This document shows positions 1 through 8,071 of a stretch of DNA of 10,287 nt, piece by piece. This DNA comes from Crocinitomicaceae bacterium. Its GTDB lineage: Bacteria > Bacteroidota > Bacteroidia > Flavobacteriales_D > Crocinitomicaceae. Position 1 is the first letter of the stretch. Every line of letters starts with the position of its first letter. The notes beneath the pieces are model-generated. The model was not told the DNA's origin, searched no databases, and saw only the letters and a list, made by a program, of their open reading frames with translations. Location: assembly GCA_003512365.1 (NCBI GenBank), contig DORI01000183.1, positions 1 through 10,287 on the forward strand, read 5' to 3'. The position numbers were made by a program, and so were the translations under genes.

Positions 1-819
1 ACGGTTTTGTATGTACAATCGGAGAAATTTGCACACCAATTCATCGATGCCATTAAAAATCAAACTACCAATGATTTTATTCATTTCTATCAAATGGTGG
101 ATGTTTTGATTATTGACGATGTTCAATTTTTTGCGGGAAAAGAAAAGACGCAAGATGTGTTCTTTAGTATCTTCAATCATTTGCATCAAAACGGAAAACA
201 GATCGTTCTTACGTCCGACAAAGCACCGGTAGAAATGCAAGGCATGGAACAACGGCTCTTGTCGCGCTTTAAATGGGGATTATCTGCCGACTTAACGATT
301 CCAGACCTAGAAACTCGGATTGCCATTCTGCACAAAAAAATGCATGCAAGTGGCATTGAATTGCCCAATGAGGTGGTGGAATACCTTGCCTACTCCATAA
401 ACACCAACATTCGGGAAATTGAAGGGGCATTGAATACCTTACTAATGCAATCGAGTTTGAACAGGAAACCGATTACCCTGGAGCTCGCCAAGCAAATGGT
501 CGATAAGTTTGTAAAAAATACCGCACGTGAGGTCTCTATTGAGTATATTCAGAAAATTGTTTGCGATTATTTTGAACTTCCTATAGAATTACTGAAATCG
601 AAAACACGTAAACGAGAAGTAGTGCAAGCACGACAAATATCCATGTATTTCTCCAAGAAAATGACCAAGTCTTCATTAGCTAACATTGGAGCTCATTGTG
701 GAGGGAAAGATCATGCTACCGTATTACACGCGTGTAGAACAGTTGTTAATCTTTCAGAAACGGATAAACAATTTCGTCATTATTTAGAGGAATTGGAGAA
801 AAAGCTCACTATCCAATAG
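1..819 (+). CDS. dnaA: Chromosomal replication initiator DnaA, C-terminal part (5' end outside window)
   Basis: DnaA is the AAA+ ATPase that binds DnaA boxes and opens the replication origin. The frame is open from base 1 and reads T-V-L-Y-V-Q-S-E-K-F, a typical interior DnaA sequence, so the TTG at 7 is not a start; roughly 200 N-terminal residues, including Walker A, are missing. The 272 visible residues include Walker B (LIIDDVQF, about visible residues 36-43), sensor 1 (IVLTSD), the arginine-finger segment LLSRFKWGL, sensor 2 (NIREIEGAL) and the domain IV DNA-binding helix-turn-helix with the signature GGKDHATVLHACRTV close to the C-terminus. The end is intact. The next gene starts 2 bases after the stop. 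Identification is near certain; the only anomaly is truncation by the window edge. Confidence 0.98.
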   Translation, partial: TVLYVQSEKFAHQFIDAIKNQTTNDFIHFYQMVDVLIIDDVQFFAGKEKTQDVFFSIFNHLHQNGKQIVLTSDKAPVEMQGMEQRLLSRFKWGLSADLTIPDLETRIAILHKKMHASGIELPNEVVEYLAYSINTNIREIEGALNTLLMQSSLNRKPITLELAKQMVDKFVKNTAREVSIEYIQKIVCDYFELPIELLKSKTRKREVVQARQISMYFSKKMTKSSLANIGAHCGGKDHATVLHACRTVVNLSETDKQFRHYLEELEKKLTIQ

Positions 820-821
820 GA

Positions 822-1286
822 ATGAAAATCTTAATGGTCTGCTTGGGGAATATTTGTAGATCCCCGTTGGCAGAAGGAATCTTGAATAAAAAACTAGAAG
901 AGCGCTCTCTTTCATGGGTTGTTGATTCATGCGGAACAGCCAATTATCACATCGGTAAAGCACCTGATAAACGGATGATTCAAACTGCAGCTATGTATAA
1001 TACGGATATTAGTCAATTAAAGGCGCGACAATTTTCTTTAGCCGACTTCGAAAAATTTGATCTTATTTTTACAATGGATAAAAATAACTTTGAAGATGTA
1101 CAAAGATTAGAATTAGATAATGAGCAACGTCAAAAGGTCCGGTTACTTCTAAATGAGTGGAAACCTGGGCTTGATTTAGAGGTTCCAGACCCGTATTATG
1201 GTACAAAAATGGACTTCATTAACGTATATGAACTTTTAGATGAAGCGCTTGATTCAGTTATAAATAATTGGGATGCTAAAAAATAA
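822..1286 (+). CDS. Low-molecular-weight protein tyrosine phosphatase
   Basis: This is a cytoplasmic enzyme that removes phosphate from phosphotyrosine (or arginine, in some family members) through a cysteinyl-phosphate intermediate. The P-loop C-x5-R-S is at the N-terminus (C7, R13, S14 in VCLGNICRS), and the general acid aspartate is in the DPYYG loop (D123). The length of 154 residues is normal for the family, and the whole domain is present. The start at 822 places the P-loop at the usual distance from the N-terminus and lies 2 bases after the dnaA stop, so translation is probably coupled. The 3' end overlaps the next gene by 14 bases. The position directly after dnaA is one I recall from flavobacterial genomes. 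The physiological substrate cannot be read from the sequence: no tyrosine kinase or capsule gene is nearby. Confidence 0.95.
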   Translation: MKILMVCLGNICRSPLAEGILNKKLEERSLSWVVDSCGTANYHIGKAPDKRMIQTAAMYNTDISQLKARQFSLADFEKFDLIFTMDKNNFEDVQRLELDNEQRQKVRLLLNEWKPGLDLEVPDPYYGTKMDFINVYELLDEALDSVINNWDAKK

Positions 1287-1992
1287 AGGAGTTTTGTTCT
1301 TAATACCAAATACCCTTGGAGGAGAATCTTTAACGGATATTATTCCTCAAGGTGTAATGGAACGCGTTTTTTCATTGCGAACTTTTGCAGTAGAAGAAGT
1401 GAAATCTGCAAGGCGTTTACTTCGAAAAATGGATCGTTCATTTCCTATTGATGATTGTATTTTTCATATTCTTACGAAGCAAACGAAAGAGTCAGATCGC
1501 ATGGACATGTTAATGCACCTCCTCAATGGCACTGATGTTGGGGTGATTTCAGAGGCAGGATGCCCGGGGATTGCAGACCCAGGTGCTGAACTTGTTAGTC
1601 TTGCCCATTCTCAAAATTTAAAAGTAATACCGCTCGTTGGACCGTCCTCAATTTTTATGGCGCTCATGTCCAGTGGATTTTCAGGTCAAAAATTCACTTT
1701 TCATGGCTATTTACCCAAAGAAAGAAAAGACCGCATAAAACAACTCAGAGATTTTGAGATGGATTGCAAAAGAAACGGAACCACTCATATTTTTATGGAT
1801 ACACCATTTAGAAATATGAATGTTTTAGATGACCTGCTTAATGAATTGGGTGATTTCACATATTTATGTATTGCCAGTAATATTTCTCTCCCAAGCGAGT
1901 CTATTCAAACAAAAACTGTTTCGGACTGGAGAGAAAAAGCTTATGATCTCAATAAAATACCTGTCATTTTCATTATTGGCAAACCCCAATGA
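1273..1992 (+). CDS. RsmI-like SAM-dependent methyltransferase (tetrapyrrole methylase fold)
   Basis: The 239-residue protein has the tetrapyrrole (corrin/porphyrin) methylase fold as used by RsmI, which 2'-O-methylates 16S rRNA C1402. The N-terminal strand reads LFLIPNTLGG. The SAM-site region is SEAGCPGIADPG (about residues 93-104), followed by VIPLVGPSSIFMALMSSGF (118-136), FHGYLPKE (143-150) and MDTPFRN (175-181), which corresponds to the EAPHR-type motif of RsmI. It differs enough from canonical RsmI that I assign only the subfamily; Bacteroidota commonly carry this form as well as a true RsmI, and its substrate is not known to me. The ATG at 1273 is favoured because it gives the expected short lead into the first beta strand. 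It overlaps the phosphatase by 14 bases and shares ATGA with the next start, which points to translational coupling. Confidence 0.88.
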   Translation: MLKNKGVLFLIPNTLGGESLTDIIPQGVMERVFSLRTFAVEEVKSARRLLRKMDRSFPIDDCIFHILTKQTKESDRMDMLMHLLNGTDVGVISEAGCPGIADPGAELVSLAHSQNLKVIPLVGPSSIFMALMSSGFSGQKFTFHGYLPKERKDRIKQLRDFEMDCKRNGTTHIFMDTPFRNMNVLDDLLNELGDFTYLCIASNISLPSESIQTKTVSDWREKAYDLNKIPVIFIIGKPQ

Positions 1993-3152
1993 ATGAAAAT
2001 TTTAATTTTTTAGTCAGAAAAGATATTACGTTCCTTAACTTTGGGTCTTTTGGATCATGTCCAAAAGAAATATTTTCTTTTTACCAAGATAAGCAACTTG
2101 AACTTGAATCTCAACCAGTTTCTTTTATTGTAGAAGAGGGAATCCACCAATTAAATAATGCACGAAAATCACTTGCCCAATATGTGAATTGCCATGATGA
2201 CGATTTGGTTTTTGTTACCAACCCATCCTATGCAATCAATACGATAGCTAAATCTTTACCACTGAATATAGGTGATGAGGTACTTTCTACGAATCTAGAA
2301 TATGGCGCATTAATTCGTACTTGGAGTTATTATTGCGATAAGAAAGGAGCAAAATTTGTACAGCAGTCAATTCCGTTACCACTGTCAACAGTAGAAGAGG
2401 TAGTAGATGCTTTTTTTAGTGGTTATAATAAAAACACCAAAGCCATATTTATAAGTCAAATTACAAGTTCCACAGCCCTAATTCTTCCTGTTGCCGAAAT
2501 TTGTAGAGAAGCAAAAAAGAGAGGGTTACTTACAATCGTTGATGGAGCTCATGTTCCTGCTCACCTTGCTCTAAATTTACGCGAGTTAAAAGCTGACATC
2601 TATACTGGGGCATGCCATAAATGGATGATGGCACCAAAAGGGTCTTCCTTTTTATTTGCATCCAAAAATGTACAAGAATGGATAGATCCATTACTCATTA
2701 GCTGGGGTTTTCAAACAGAAAATCCGTCGAGTTCTAGATTTATTGATCACCATCAAACAGCAGGGACTCGAGATTTTAGTGCATTTTTAACAGTGCCTTT
2801 TTGTATAGATTTTATGAAAAGACATGATTGGGAAAAGGTATCCAGATCAAATAAAGAAATGACCATTGAATGGGCTAATCGATTGAAAGACAGTTTTAAG
2901 TTTAATTCTATCTCTCCAATTGATGATACTTTTTTGGGACAAATGTTTGCGATTCCCATACAAACAACCGACTCTTTAAAATTAAAGGAATTCTTGTGGG
3001 AAAAATTCAAGATAGAGATTCCAGTGACACAAATGGAAAATAGAAATTTCATTCGTTTCTCCATTCAGGCTTTTAATGATTGGGATGACTACGCAGCACT
3101 TGAAACTGCATTGATCGATCTACAAAAATCAGAAATCATTAAGTTTTGTTGA
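1989..3152 (+). CDS. Class-V aminotransferase-fold PLP enzyme, isopenicillin N epimerase-like
   Basis: A 387-residue PLP-dependent enzyme of fold type I, aminotransferase class V. The N-terminus reads TFLNFGSFGSCP, a motif typical of isopenicillin-N-epimerase-like proteins. The cofactor-binding aspartate/histidine lie in DGAH (D185, H188), and the Schiff-base lysine is K211 in CHKWMMAPKG. Near residue 260 is HHQTAGTRDFSAF, which matches the conserved GTRD segment of this subfamily. A role in beta-lactam biosynthesis is not implied: no ACV synthetase or IPN synthase is nearby, and this family name is applied to many enzymes of unknown substrate (epimerases, desulfurases, lyases). The start ATG overlaps the upstream stop (ATGA). 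The gene ends 21 bases before the kinase gene. Fold and catalytic lysine are secure; the reaction is not. Confidence 0.87.
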   Translation: MNENFNFLVRKDITFLNFGSFGSCPKEIFSFYQDKQLELESQPVSFIVEEGIHQLNNARKSLAQYVNCHDDDLVFVTNPSYAINTIAKSLPLNIGDEVLSTNLEYGALIRTWSYYCDKKGAKFVQQSIPLPLSTVEEVVDAFFSGYNKNTKAIFISQITSSTALILPVAEICREAKKRGLLTIVDGAHVPAHLALNLRELKADIYTGACHKWMMAPKGSSFLFASKNVQEWIDPLLISWGFQTENPSSSRFIDHHQTAGTRDFSAFLTVPFCIDFMKRHDWEKVSRSNKEMTIEWANRLKDSFKFNSISPIDDTFLGQMFAIPIQTTDSLKLKEFLWEKFKIEIPVTQMENRNFIRFSIQAFNDWDDYAALETALIDLQKSEIIKFC

Positions 3153-3173
3153 TTTTTTCGTTAAATTAGACTC

Positions 3174-5333
3174 ATGAGCCTCTCGTATCGTTTGTTATTA
3201 TTAGTACTGATTCCTTTTAACTTTTTTATTTTATCACAAGTTAAAATTGAAGACTTCAAAAATTCCCTAAGAAATAAAACTTTTGATCAACAAGTTAGTT
3301 TAATTGAAAAGGAGCTTAACGGCGTTCGTTATCAAGATCAAAGTTCATTTGAGTCTTTACTAAGAATTCTAGAGGAGTTACCTTCCGCAAAGTTGGCAAA
3401 AGAAATTCAGCGTAATAAAACTTGTTCATTAATTGAGGGCTATCTTGTTTTAGGACAGTCAAATAAGGCACTTACGCTAATTTCAAAAGAGATTGTTGAT
3501 AGGAAAGAGGAGCTAAATGAACGAGAGGAAGCATTATTTCTGTGGTATATTACTCGTGAAGGCTTGAATCAAAAAAGAACATTATCCTTCGCAATGGAAC
3601 GATTAAATAAGGCAAAGAAAACAAAGAATATAAATAGCATTTATGAGGCGTACAGGAGTGTTTCACTTATTTATTTAATGAAAGCAAATGCCGATTCAGC
3701 TGTTTATTTTTCTGGGTTAGCAACCTTGGAGGCAAAGCGTCTTACAGATAAAACGAAGCTAATGGAATCTATGCGTTACCAAGCCAATGTATATCATTAT
3801 TTTGAAAATTATCAAGAGGCAATAAACAAAGAGTTACAAATGATTCAACTTGCCATTGAAAATAACAACGATTATTTTCGGGCATATGGATATTTGGATA
3901 TTTACAGAATTTCAATTGAACTTCAAAATTTTGATCAAGCTACTCAGTACATTGAACGAGCGAAAAATTATTTTAGGAATATAAACGACCAAAGAGGAGA
4001 GCTTATTGCCTCAATTTTTGAAATACATAATGATTATTTACGAGGGAAGGAAGTTAATTTGCCTGGGCTTATTGAACTCCGCTTAAAAGTTGAACAATTT
4101 GATGATCAATTAAGTACAGCCCTTATTAAAATGGTCTTTTCTTTTCATTATACACATCAAAAGAATTTTATTCAGTCTAATAAGGAACTTGAGGAGGCTT
4201 TGAGTATATTAAAAGGCAGAGAAGAAGAGAAACTAAACTATTTTATTAACAAAAGGATCGCTATTAACTGCATTGAACTTCGTAAAATAGACAAAGCAAT
4301 TTCCCATCTTAATTATACACTTCCCCCTTTTCAAACAAAAAACTTATTGATTGCCGAATCTTATCTAATTAGGGCAGATTTGGAGCGAAAAAGAAATAAT
4401 ATAGAGGGAGTTTCTTTTTTTCAAAATAAATATATCGAAGTCGCAAGAGTTAATGAGAAAGAACAATTCTCAAGAGCTGTAGAGCAATTAACGGAAGGAA
4501 ACCTAAGAGAGGAAAGAGAAAAATTAATTGAACAACAGCAAGAAAAACTATTAGAGGAACAAAAAGAAAAGGAACGTATCGCTTTTCAGAAAGATAGACA
4601 AGTTATCGTTGGAATTACAATAGGTATTTTGCTAATAATGATTGTTTTTATTGTTGCAATTCGTCTTCGTGCACAACGATCTAAACAAAAACAAAGAGAA
4701 GCAGAAATGTCTCAATCGTTATTAAGATCACAGATGAATCCGCACTTTGTTTTCAATGCCATGTCTGTAATTCAAAGTTATATTTATGCAAATGATCCCG
4801 AAAAATCTTCTCGTTTTTTAGTGAATTTTTCTAGATTGATGCGATTGATTTTAGAAAATTCTCCAAAAGAAATGATTCCTTTGGAATTAGAATTTGAAAT
4901 TCTAGATAAGTATTTGAATACCCAAAAAATGAGATTTGAAGACCGGTTTAAATATGAGTTGAACTTTGATGAGGAACTACTTTTTTCAAAAGCATTGATA
5001 CCCCCAATGATTGCCCAACCGTTTGTTGAAAATGCAATTGAACACGGACAATTGCATACCATTGAAGGTGGTGTAATAATTGTTTCGGTTCATAAATTTG
5101 ATGATTTATTAGAGATCATTGTTCAGGATAATGGAGTGGGTAGAAAAAAAGCCGCAATAACCAAAAAAATTAAGGACCACAAAAGTATGGCAATAGATAT
5201 TACTCGCGAGCGAATAGCAATTCTTAATCGTAAATATAAAGTCAATGGGCTAATTGAAATTACAGATGCAATGCCAAATGAACAAGGCACTAAAGTAAGA
5301 ATATTGCTACCATTAAATTTTGATGTATCTTAA
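3174..5333 (+). CDS. TPR-containing LytS-type sensor histidine kinase
   Basis: A 719-residue membrane sensor kinase. A hydrophobic N-terminal segment (about residues 5-21) looks like a signal peptide. A long helical region with tetratricopeptide-like repeats (about 90-430) should lie outside the cytoplasmic membrane. A charged coiled coil (about 440-475, rich in E, K and Q) leads into one transmembrane helix (about 477-498). The cytoplasmic part is a His_kinase (LytS/YehU-type) domain: the phospho-accepting histidine is H524 in SQMNPHFVFNAM. The ATPase N box is QPFVENAIEHG (N620), and the G1 box is DNGVGR (652-657). The segment equivalent to the G2 box (SMAIDITRERI, about 671-681) lacks obvious glycines, as I recall for some Bacteroidota members. 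The partner regulator follows 16 bases downstream. The ligand sensed is unknown. A TAAGTTTTG sequence at 3140-3148 is a poor match to a promoter and is not called. Confidence 0.93.
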   Translation: MSLSYRLLLLVLIPFNFFILSQVKIEDFKNSLRNKTFDQQVSLIEKELNGVRYQDQSSFESLLRILEELPSAKLAKEIQRNKTCSLIEGYLVLGQSNKALTLISKEIVDRKEELNEREEALFLWYITREGLNQKRTLSFAMERLNKAKKTKNINSIYEAYRSVSLIYLMKANADSAVYFSGLATLEAKRLTDKTKLMESMRYQANVYHYFENYQEAINKELQMIQLAIENNNDYFRAYGYLDIYRISIELQNFDQATQYIERAKNYFRNINDQRGELIASIFEIHNDYLRGKEVNLPGLIELRLKVEQFDDQLSTALIKMVFSFHYTHQKNFIQSNKELEEALSILKGREEEKLNYFINKRIAINCIELRKIDKAISHLNYTLPPFQTKNLLIAESYLIRADLERKRNNIEGVSFFQNKYIEVARVNEKEQFSRAVEQLTEGNLREEREKLIEQQQEKLLEEQKEKERIAFQKDRQVIVGITIGILLIMIVFIVAIRLRAQRSKQKQREAEMSQSLLRSQMNPHFVFNAMSVIQSYIYANDPEKSSRFLVNFSRLMRLILENSPKEMIPLELEFEILDKYLNTQKMRFEDRFKYELNFDEELLFSKALIPPMIAQPFVENAIEHGQLHTIEGGVIIVSVHKFDDLLEIIVQDNGVGRKKAAITKKIKDHKSMAIDITRERIAILNRKYKVNGLIEITDAMPNEQGTKVRILLPLNFDVS

Positions 5334-5349
5334 CCAAAGTTTTTACACC

Positions 5350-6093
5350 ATGAAGAAAATATTAATTATTGATGACGAAAAACCTACGAGAGAATTGATC
5401 AAAAGAATGATTGAGTCTTTTGGATTCGATGTTGAGATTTTTATCGATGGGGAAAATGTCAAAAGTGGGATAGATTCAATTCATCGAGTTCAACCAGATT
5501 TGGTGTTTTTAGATATTCAAATGCCTGATGGAAATGGTTTCGACGTATTAAAATCGATCAATCAAATTAACTTCGAGGTTATTTTTATTACAGCATTTCA
5601 AGAATATGCCATTCAAGCTATTAAATTCAGTGCACTTGATTATATTTTAAAACCAATTGACGAAGTAGAGTTAAGACAGAGTTTATCAAATGTATTAAAC
5701 AAGCTTAATGAAAAATCTGATGAAAATGTTTTTCAGGCTTTGAATCATAATATTCAACCGCAAAATAAAAGGAAGCTAGTTCTTAAAACTCAAGAGAGTA
5801 ATTACTTAGTTGATATCGATGATATTATTAGATGCGAATCTGATAAGAATTATACTTTTTTCTATCTTAAAACAGGAAAGAAAATTTTGGTTTCACGAAC
5901 ATTAAAAGATTACGATAATTTACTTTCTCCTTTCCAGTTTTTTAGAGTTCAACAATCACATTTAGTGAATCTGAATTATGTAGATCGTTATGATAAGCAA
6001 GATGGGGGTTCTGTAATTATGAAGGATGGAGCTTCAATACCATTATCACCGGTAAAAAAAGATCAATTCTTTAAGATGCTCGAGAATCTTTAA
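5350..6093 (+). CDS. LytTR-family response regulator
   Basis: This 247-residue DNA-binding response regulator is the evident partner of the preceding LytS-type kinase. The receiver domain (about residues 1-120) has the acidic pair D8/D9, the phospho-acceptor D55 in VFLDIQMPDG, the switch threonine T81 and K101 in ILKPID. The C-terminal LytTR domain (about 141-240) contains the typical DIIRCESDKNYTFFYL and FFRVQQSHLVNLNYV segments and binds direct-repeat DNA in known family members. An in-frame ATG at 5320 would add ten residues and overlap the kinase by 14 bases, but I prefer the ATG at 5350 because MKKILIIDDE is the normal beginning of a receiver domain. The stop codon overlaps that of the convergent gene. 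Target genes cannot be deduced; autoregulation is possible but not shown. Confidence 0.95.
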   Translation: MKKILIIDDEKPTRELIKRMIESFGFDVEIFIDGENVKSGIDSIHRVQPDLVFLDIQMPDGNGFDVLKSINQINFEVIFITAFQEYAIQAIKFSALDYILKPIDEVELRQSLSNVLNKLNEKSDENVFQALNHNIQPQNKRKLVLKTQESNYLVDIDDIIRCESDKNYTFFYLKTGKKILVSRTLKDYDNLLSPFQFFRVQQSHLVNLNYVDRYDKQDGGSVIMKDGASIPLSPVKKDQFFKMLENL

Positions 6094-7229
6094 ATAAGAG
6101 CAGTTCGTAAATCTTCAATCAAATCATCTGCGTCTTCAATTCCTACGCTTAACCTGATTAGAGAATCAACCACACCACTTTTTTCTCGAATTTCTTTTGG
6201 TATTGATGCATGTGTCATGGTAGCAGGATGACCGATAAGAGATTCAACACCCCCCAACGATTCCGCAAGTGCAAATAAGTGAACTTTTTTTACAATGGAA
6301 AGGGCATCCTCAAGGTTATTACCTTTTAAGGTAAAAGAAATCATACCACCAAAGCCACGCATTTGTTTCTTTGCTACTTCGTGATTTGGATGTGACTCAA
6401 ATCCCGGCCAATAAACTTTATCAATTTTAGGGTGATTCTTTAAATAGTGAGCAATTTTTTCACCATTTTCACAATGACGTTGCATTCTAAGGTGTAATGT
6501 TTTAATACCTCTGAGTACGAGGAATGAATCCATTGGGGCTGTAACAGCTCCTGATGAGTTTTGAATTCGGTACATTTCTTGTGCAACATCCTCACGTGCA
6601 GTAACTAAGGCTCCCATTACCACATCCGAATGCCCTCCCAAATATTTAGTCACAGAATGCATGACAATGTCAGCACCTAAGTCAAGAGGATTCTGCAAAT
6701 ATGGTGTTGCGAATGTATTATCTACTGCCAGTAGAGCACCCGCACTTTTCGCAATTTTAGACATTGACTCGATGTCAACAATATTCATCATTGGATTTGT
6801 TGGAGTTTCAACCCAGATGAGTCTAGTGTTGCTGTTTACAAATGATTTAACATTTGAACTATCTTGCATATCCACAAAATGAAAAACAATTCCATATTTT
6901 TCGAAAATAGTTTTGAAAATACGGTAGGAACCACCGTAAAGGTCGTTCGTTGAAATAACTTCATCTCCTGGTTTTAACATTTTGATGACGCAATCGATAG
7001 CGGCGAGACCAGAACCAAAGCAAGCGCCAAATTTTCCATTTTCAATCGCGGCAATATTTTTTTCAAGCGCATGTCGAGTGGGATTCTGTGTTCGCGAGTA
7101 TTCATATCCTTTATGATTACCAACACCATCTTGAACATATGTCGATGTTTGATAAATAGGTGTCATAATCGCACCGGTTGACTCATCAGGATGAACACCT
7201 GCATGTATTGCTTTTGTTCCGAATTTCAT
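6090..7229 (-). CDS. metB: Cystathionine gamma-synthase / gamma-lyase family PLP enzyme
   Basis: A 379-residue trans-sulfuration enzyme of the Cys/Met metabolism PLP family. Members make cystathionine from an activated homoserine ester and cysteine (MetB) or cleave cystathionine to cysteine (gamma-lyase). The PLP lysine is K195 in HSVTKYLGGHSD, the cofactor aspartate is D170 in AVDNTFATPYL, and the phosphate-binding YSRTQNPTR (about 44-52) and ETPTNP (141-146) motifs are present. The C-terminal AESLGGVESLIGHPATMTH segment is typical. The start MKFGTKAIHAG at 7229 is chosen over an upstream ATG at 7250 because homologues start this way and because a perfect -7 promoter element lies across the longer start. 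The sequence does not cleanly separate synthase from lyase activity, so the symbol is tentative. No sulfur-metabolism neighbours are visible. Confidence 0.92.
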   Translation of the reverse strand: MKFGTKAIHAGVHPDESTGAIMTPIYQTSTYVQDGVGNHKGYEYSRTQNPTRHALEKNIAAIENGKFGACFGSGLAAIDCVIKMLKPGDEVISTNDLYGGSYRIFKTIFEKYGIVFHFVDMQDSSNVKSFVNSNTRLIWVETPTNPMMNIVDIESMSKIAKSAGALLAVDNTFATPYLQNPLDLGADIVMHSVTKYLGGHSDVVMGALVTAREDVAQEMYRIQNSSGAVTAPMDSFLVLRGIKTLHLRMQRHCENGEKIAHYLKNHPKIDKVYWPGFESHPNHEVAKKQMRGFGGMISFTLKGNNLEDALSIVKKVHLFALAESLGGVESLIGHPATMTHASIPKEIREKSGVVDSLIRLSVGIEDADDLIEDLRTALI

Positions 7230-7247
7230 GGTAATTATTTTGAAGAA

Positions 7248-7255
7248 CAAAAGTA
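7248..7255 (-). promoter_or_regulatory. Bacteroidota -7 promoter element for the cystathionine gamma-synthase gene
   Basis: Read on the minus strand, this is TACTTTTG, a perfect match to the Bacteroidota sigma-A -7 consensus TAnnTTTG, ending 18 bases before the chosen ATG at 7229. No clear -33 TTG is found at the usual distance, so strength is uncertain. It supports the shorter protein start. Confidence 0.6.
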
Positions 7256-7315
7256 ACTAAATTAAGGCGATTCGTTCTCCTAGGAAATTGAATATTCACT
7301 TAAAAATACCGCGTA

Positions 7316-7726
7316 ATGAAATTGCTCTTCACTATTATCTCCTTTATTTGCCTTAATTATATTCACGGACAGTATAGTTTTTCTGTTAAAACCCTAAATG
7401 AAATTGACATGGAAACAAAGGAAACCATCTCTTCAATTGAAGTGAATCAACTCTTTAATTTTTCTTTGAAAGATGGGTTCATGATTCATAATTTAGTTGA
7501 TGAAGAAGGCAATATTGAAGACAGCCAATTCTATAAAATAATCAAAAAAGAAGAGAAGAATAACATTATCTTTCTTTCATGTGAATCAGGGGTTTCAGGA
7601 AATGTTTATCGGTATTTTATAAGTGAACACGAAGACAATGGCACCCAATTATTTCAATACTTAGAGGAAAATACAATTTATCAGATGGAGGGAAAATCAA
7701 GTCGATGTAAAACCTTTAAACAATAG
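7316..7726 (+). CDS. Small secreted protein of unknown function
   Basis: A 136-residue protein I do not recognise. The N-terminus (MKLLFTIISFICLNYIHG) is a clear signal peptide with probable cleavage after IHG, leaving a mature protein of about 118 residues beginning QYSF. No lipobox cysteine is at the cleavage site, so it is probably not a lipoprotein. The mature part is acidic, rich in alternating hydrophobic and charged residues, which suggests beta strands, and contains two cysteines (in LSCESG and SSRCKT) that could form a disulfide outside the cytoplasm. It is divergent from the cystathionine gamma-synthase gene with 86 bases between starts and overlaps the convergent ATL gene by 11 bases at its 3' end. 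No good promoter element is visible upstream. The signal peptide and full-length frame make it a likely real gene. Confidence 0.72.
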   Translation: MKLLFTIISFICLNYIHGQYSFSVKTLNEIDMETKETISSIEVNQLFNFSLKDGFMIHNLVDEEGNIEDSQFYKIIKKEEKNNIIFLSCESGVSGNVYRYFISEHEDNGTQLFQYLEENTIYQMEGKSSRCKTFKQ

Positions 7727-8063
7727 TCAACTCCACTTCTGGATCCCAAAAAACAGATTGAAAATTTACTATTTGATCGTTTTTTACTTCAATTCCTTCG
7801 ATAATTAGTAATTCTTCCATTTCAGAAGGAGAGTCAAAATGCATTTTTCCGGTCAATAAACCCTGGCGGTTTACAACACGATGAGCAGGAATTTCTTTAT
7901 TTCCGTGAGAAGCGTTCATTGCCCAACCAACCATTCTGGACGATCTTTTTGCACCTAGATAGTTAGCTATCGCACCATAGCTCGTTACTCTTCCTCTTGG
8001 AATTTGTTTTACTACTTCATAAACAAGCTCAAAGAAATCTTTATTTTTATCCGAAATTTTCAT
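7716..8063 (-). CDS. Alkyltransferase-like (ATL) protein, MGMT family
   Basis: A 115-residue protein with the DNA-binding domain of O6-alkylguanine-DNA alkyltransferases. The helix-turn-helix region IPRGRVTSYGAIANYLG (21-37) includes the nucleotide-flipping tyrosine Y29, and R43 in SSRMVGWAMN matches the arginine finger. The active-site motif is PAHRV (59-63), where the alkyl-accepting cysteine of PCHRV is replaced by alanine. By analogy with Atl1 and E. coli YbaZ (PWHRV), it should bind alkylated guanine without repairing it and hand the lesion to nucleotide excision repair. The frame extends upstream to 8150, but the start at 8063 (MKISDKNKDFF) is preferred: it fits the domain boundary and follows directly on a perfect -7 promoter element. 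The 3' end overlaps the convergent secreted-protein gene by 11 bases. Confidence 0.9.
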   Translation of the reverse strand: MKISDKNKDFFELVYEVVKQIPRGRVTSYGAIANYLGAKRSSRMVGWAMNASHGNKEIPAHRVVNRQGLLTGKMHFDSPSEMEELLIIEGIEVKNDQIVNFQSVFWDPEVELTIV

Positions 8064-8071
8064 CAGAACTA

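Noticed and set aside
2753..3064. 103-codon minus-strand open frame inside the aminotransferase gene
   Set aside because: It is antisense to a well-conserved PLP enzyme and has no family signature, so it is a shadow frame.
4148..4156. TTATACACA, matching a DnaA-box consensus, with near matches around 4313 and 6868
   Set aside because: The sites are isolated inside coding sequence and not clustered, with no AT-rich unwinding region, so they do not make an origin despite dnaA being in the window.
5320..5349. Longer N-terminus for the response regulator from ATG 5320
   Set aside because: The ten extra residues (MMYLNQSFYT) precede a normal receiver beginning MKKILIIDDE and would overlap the kinase gene.
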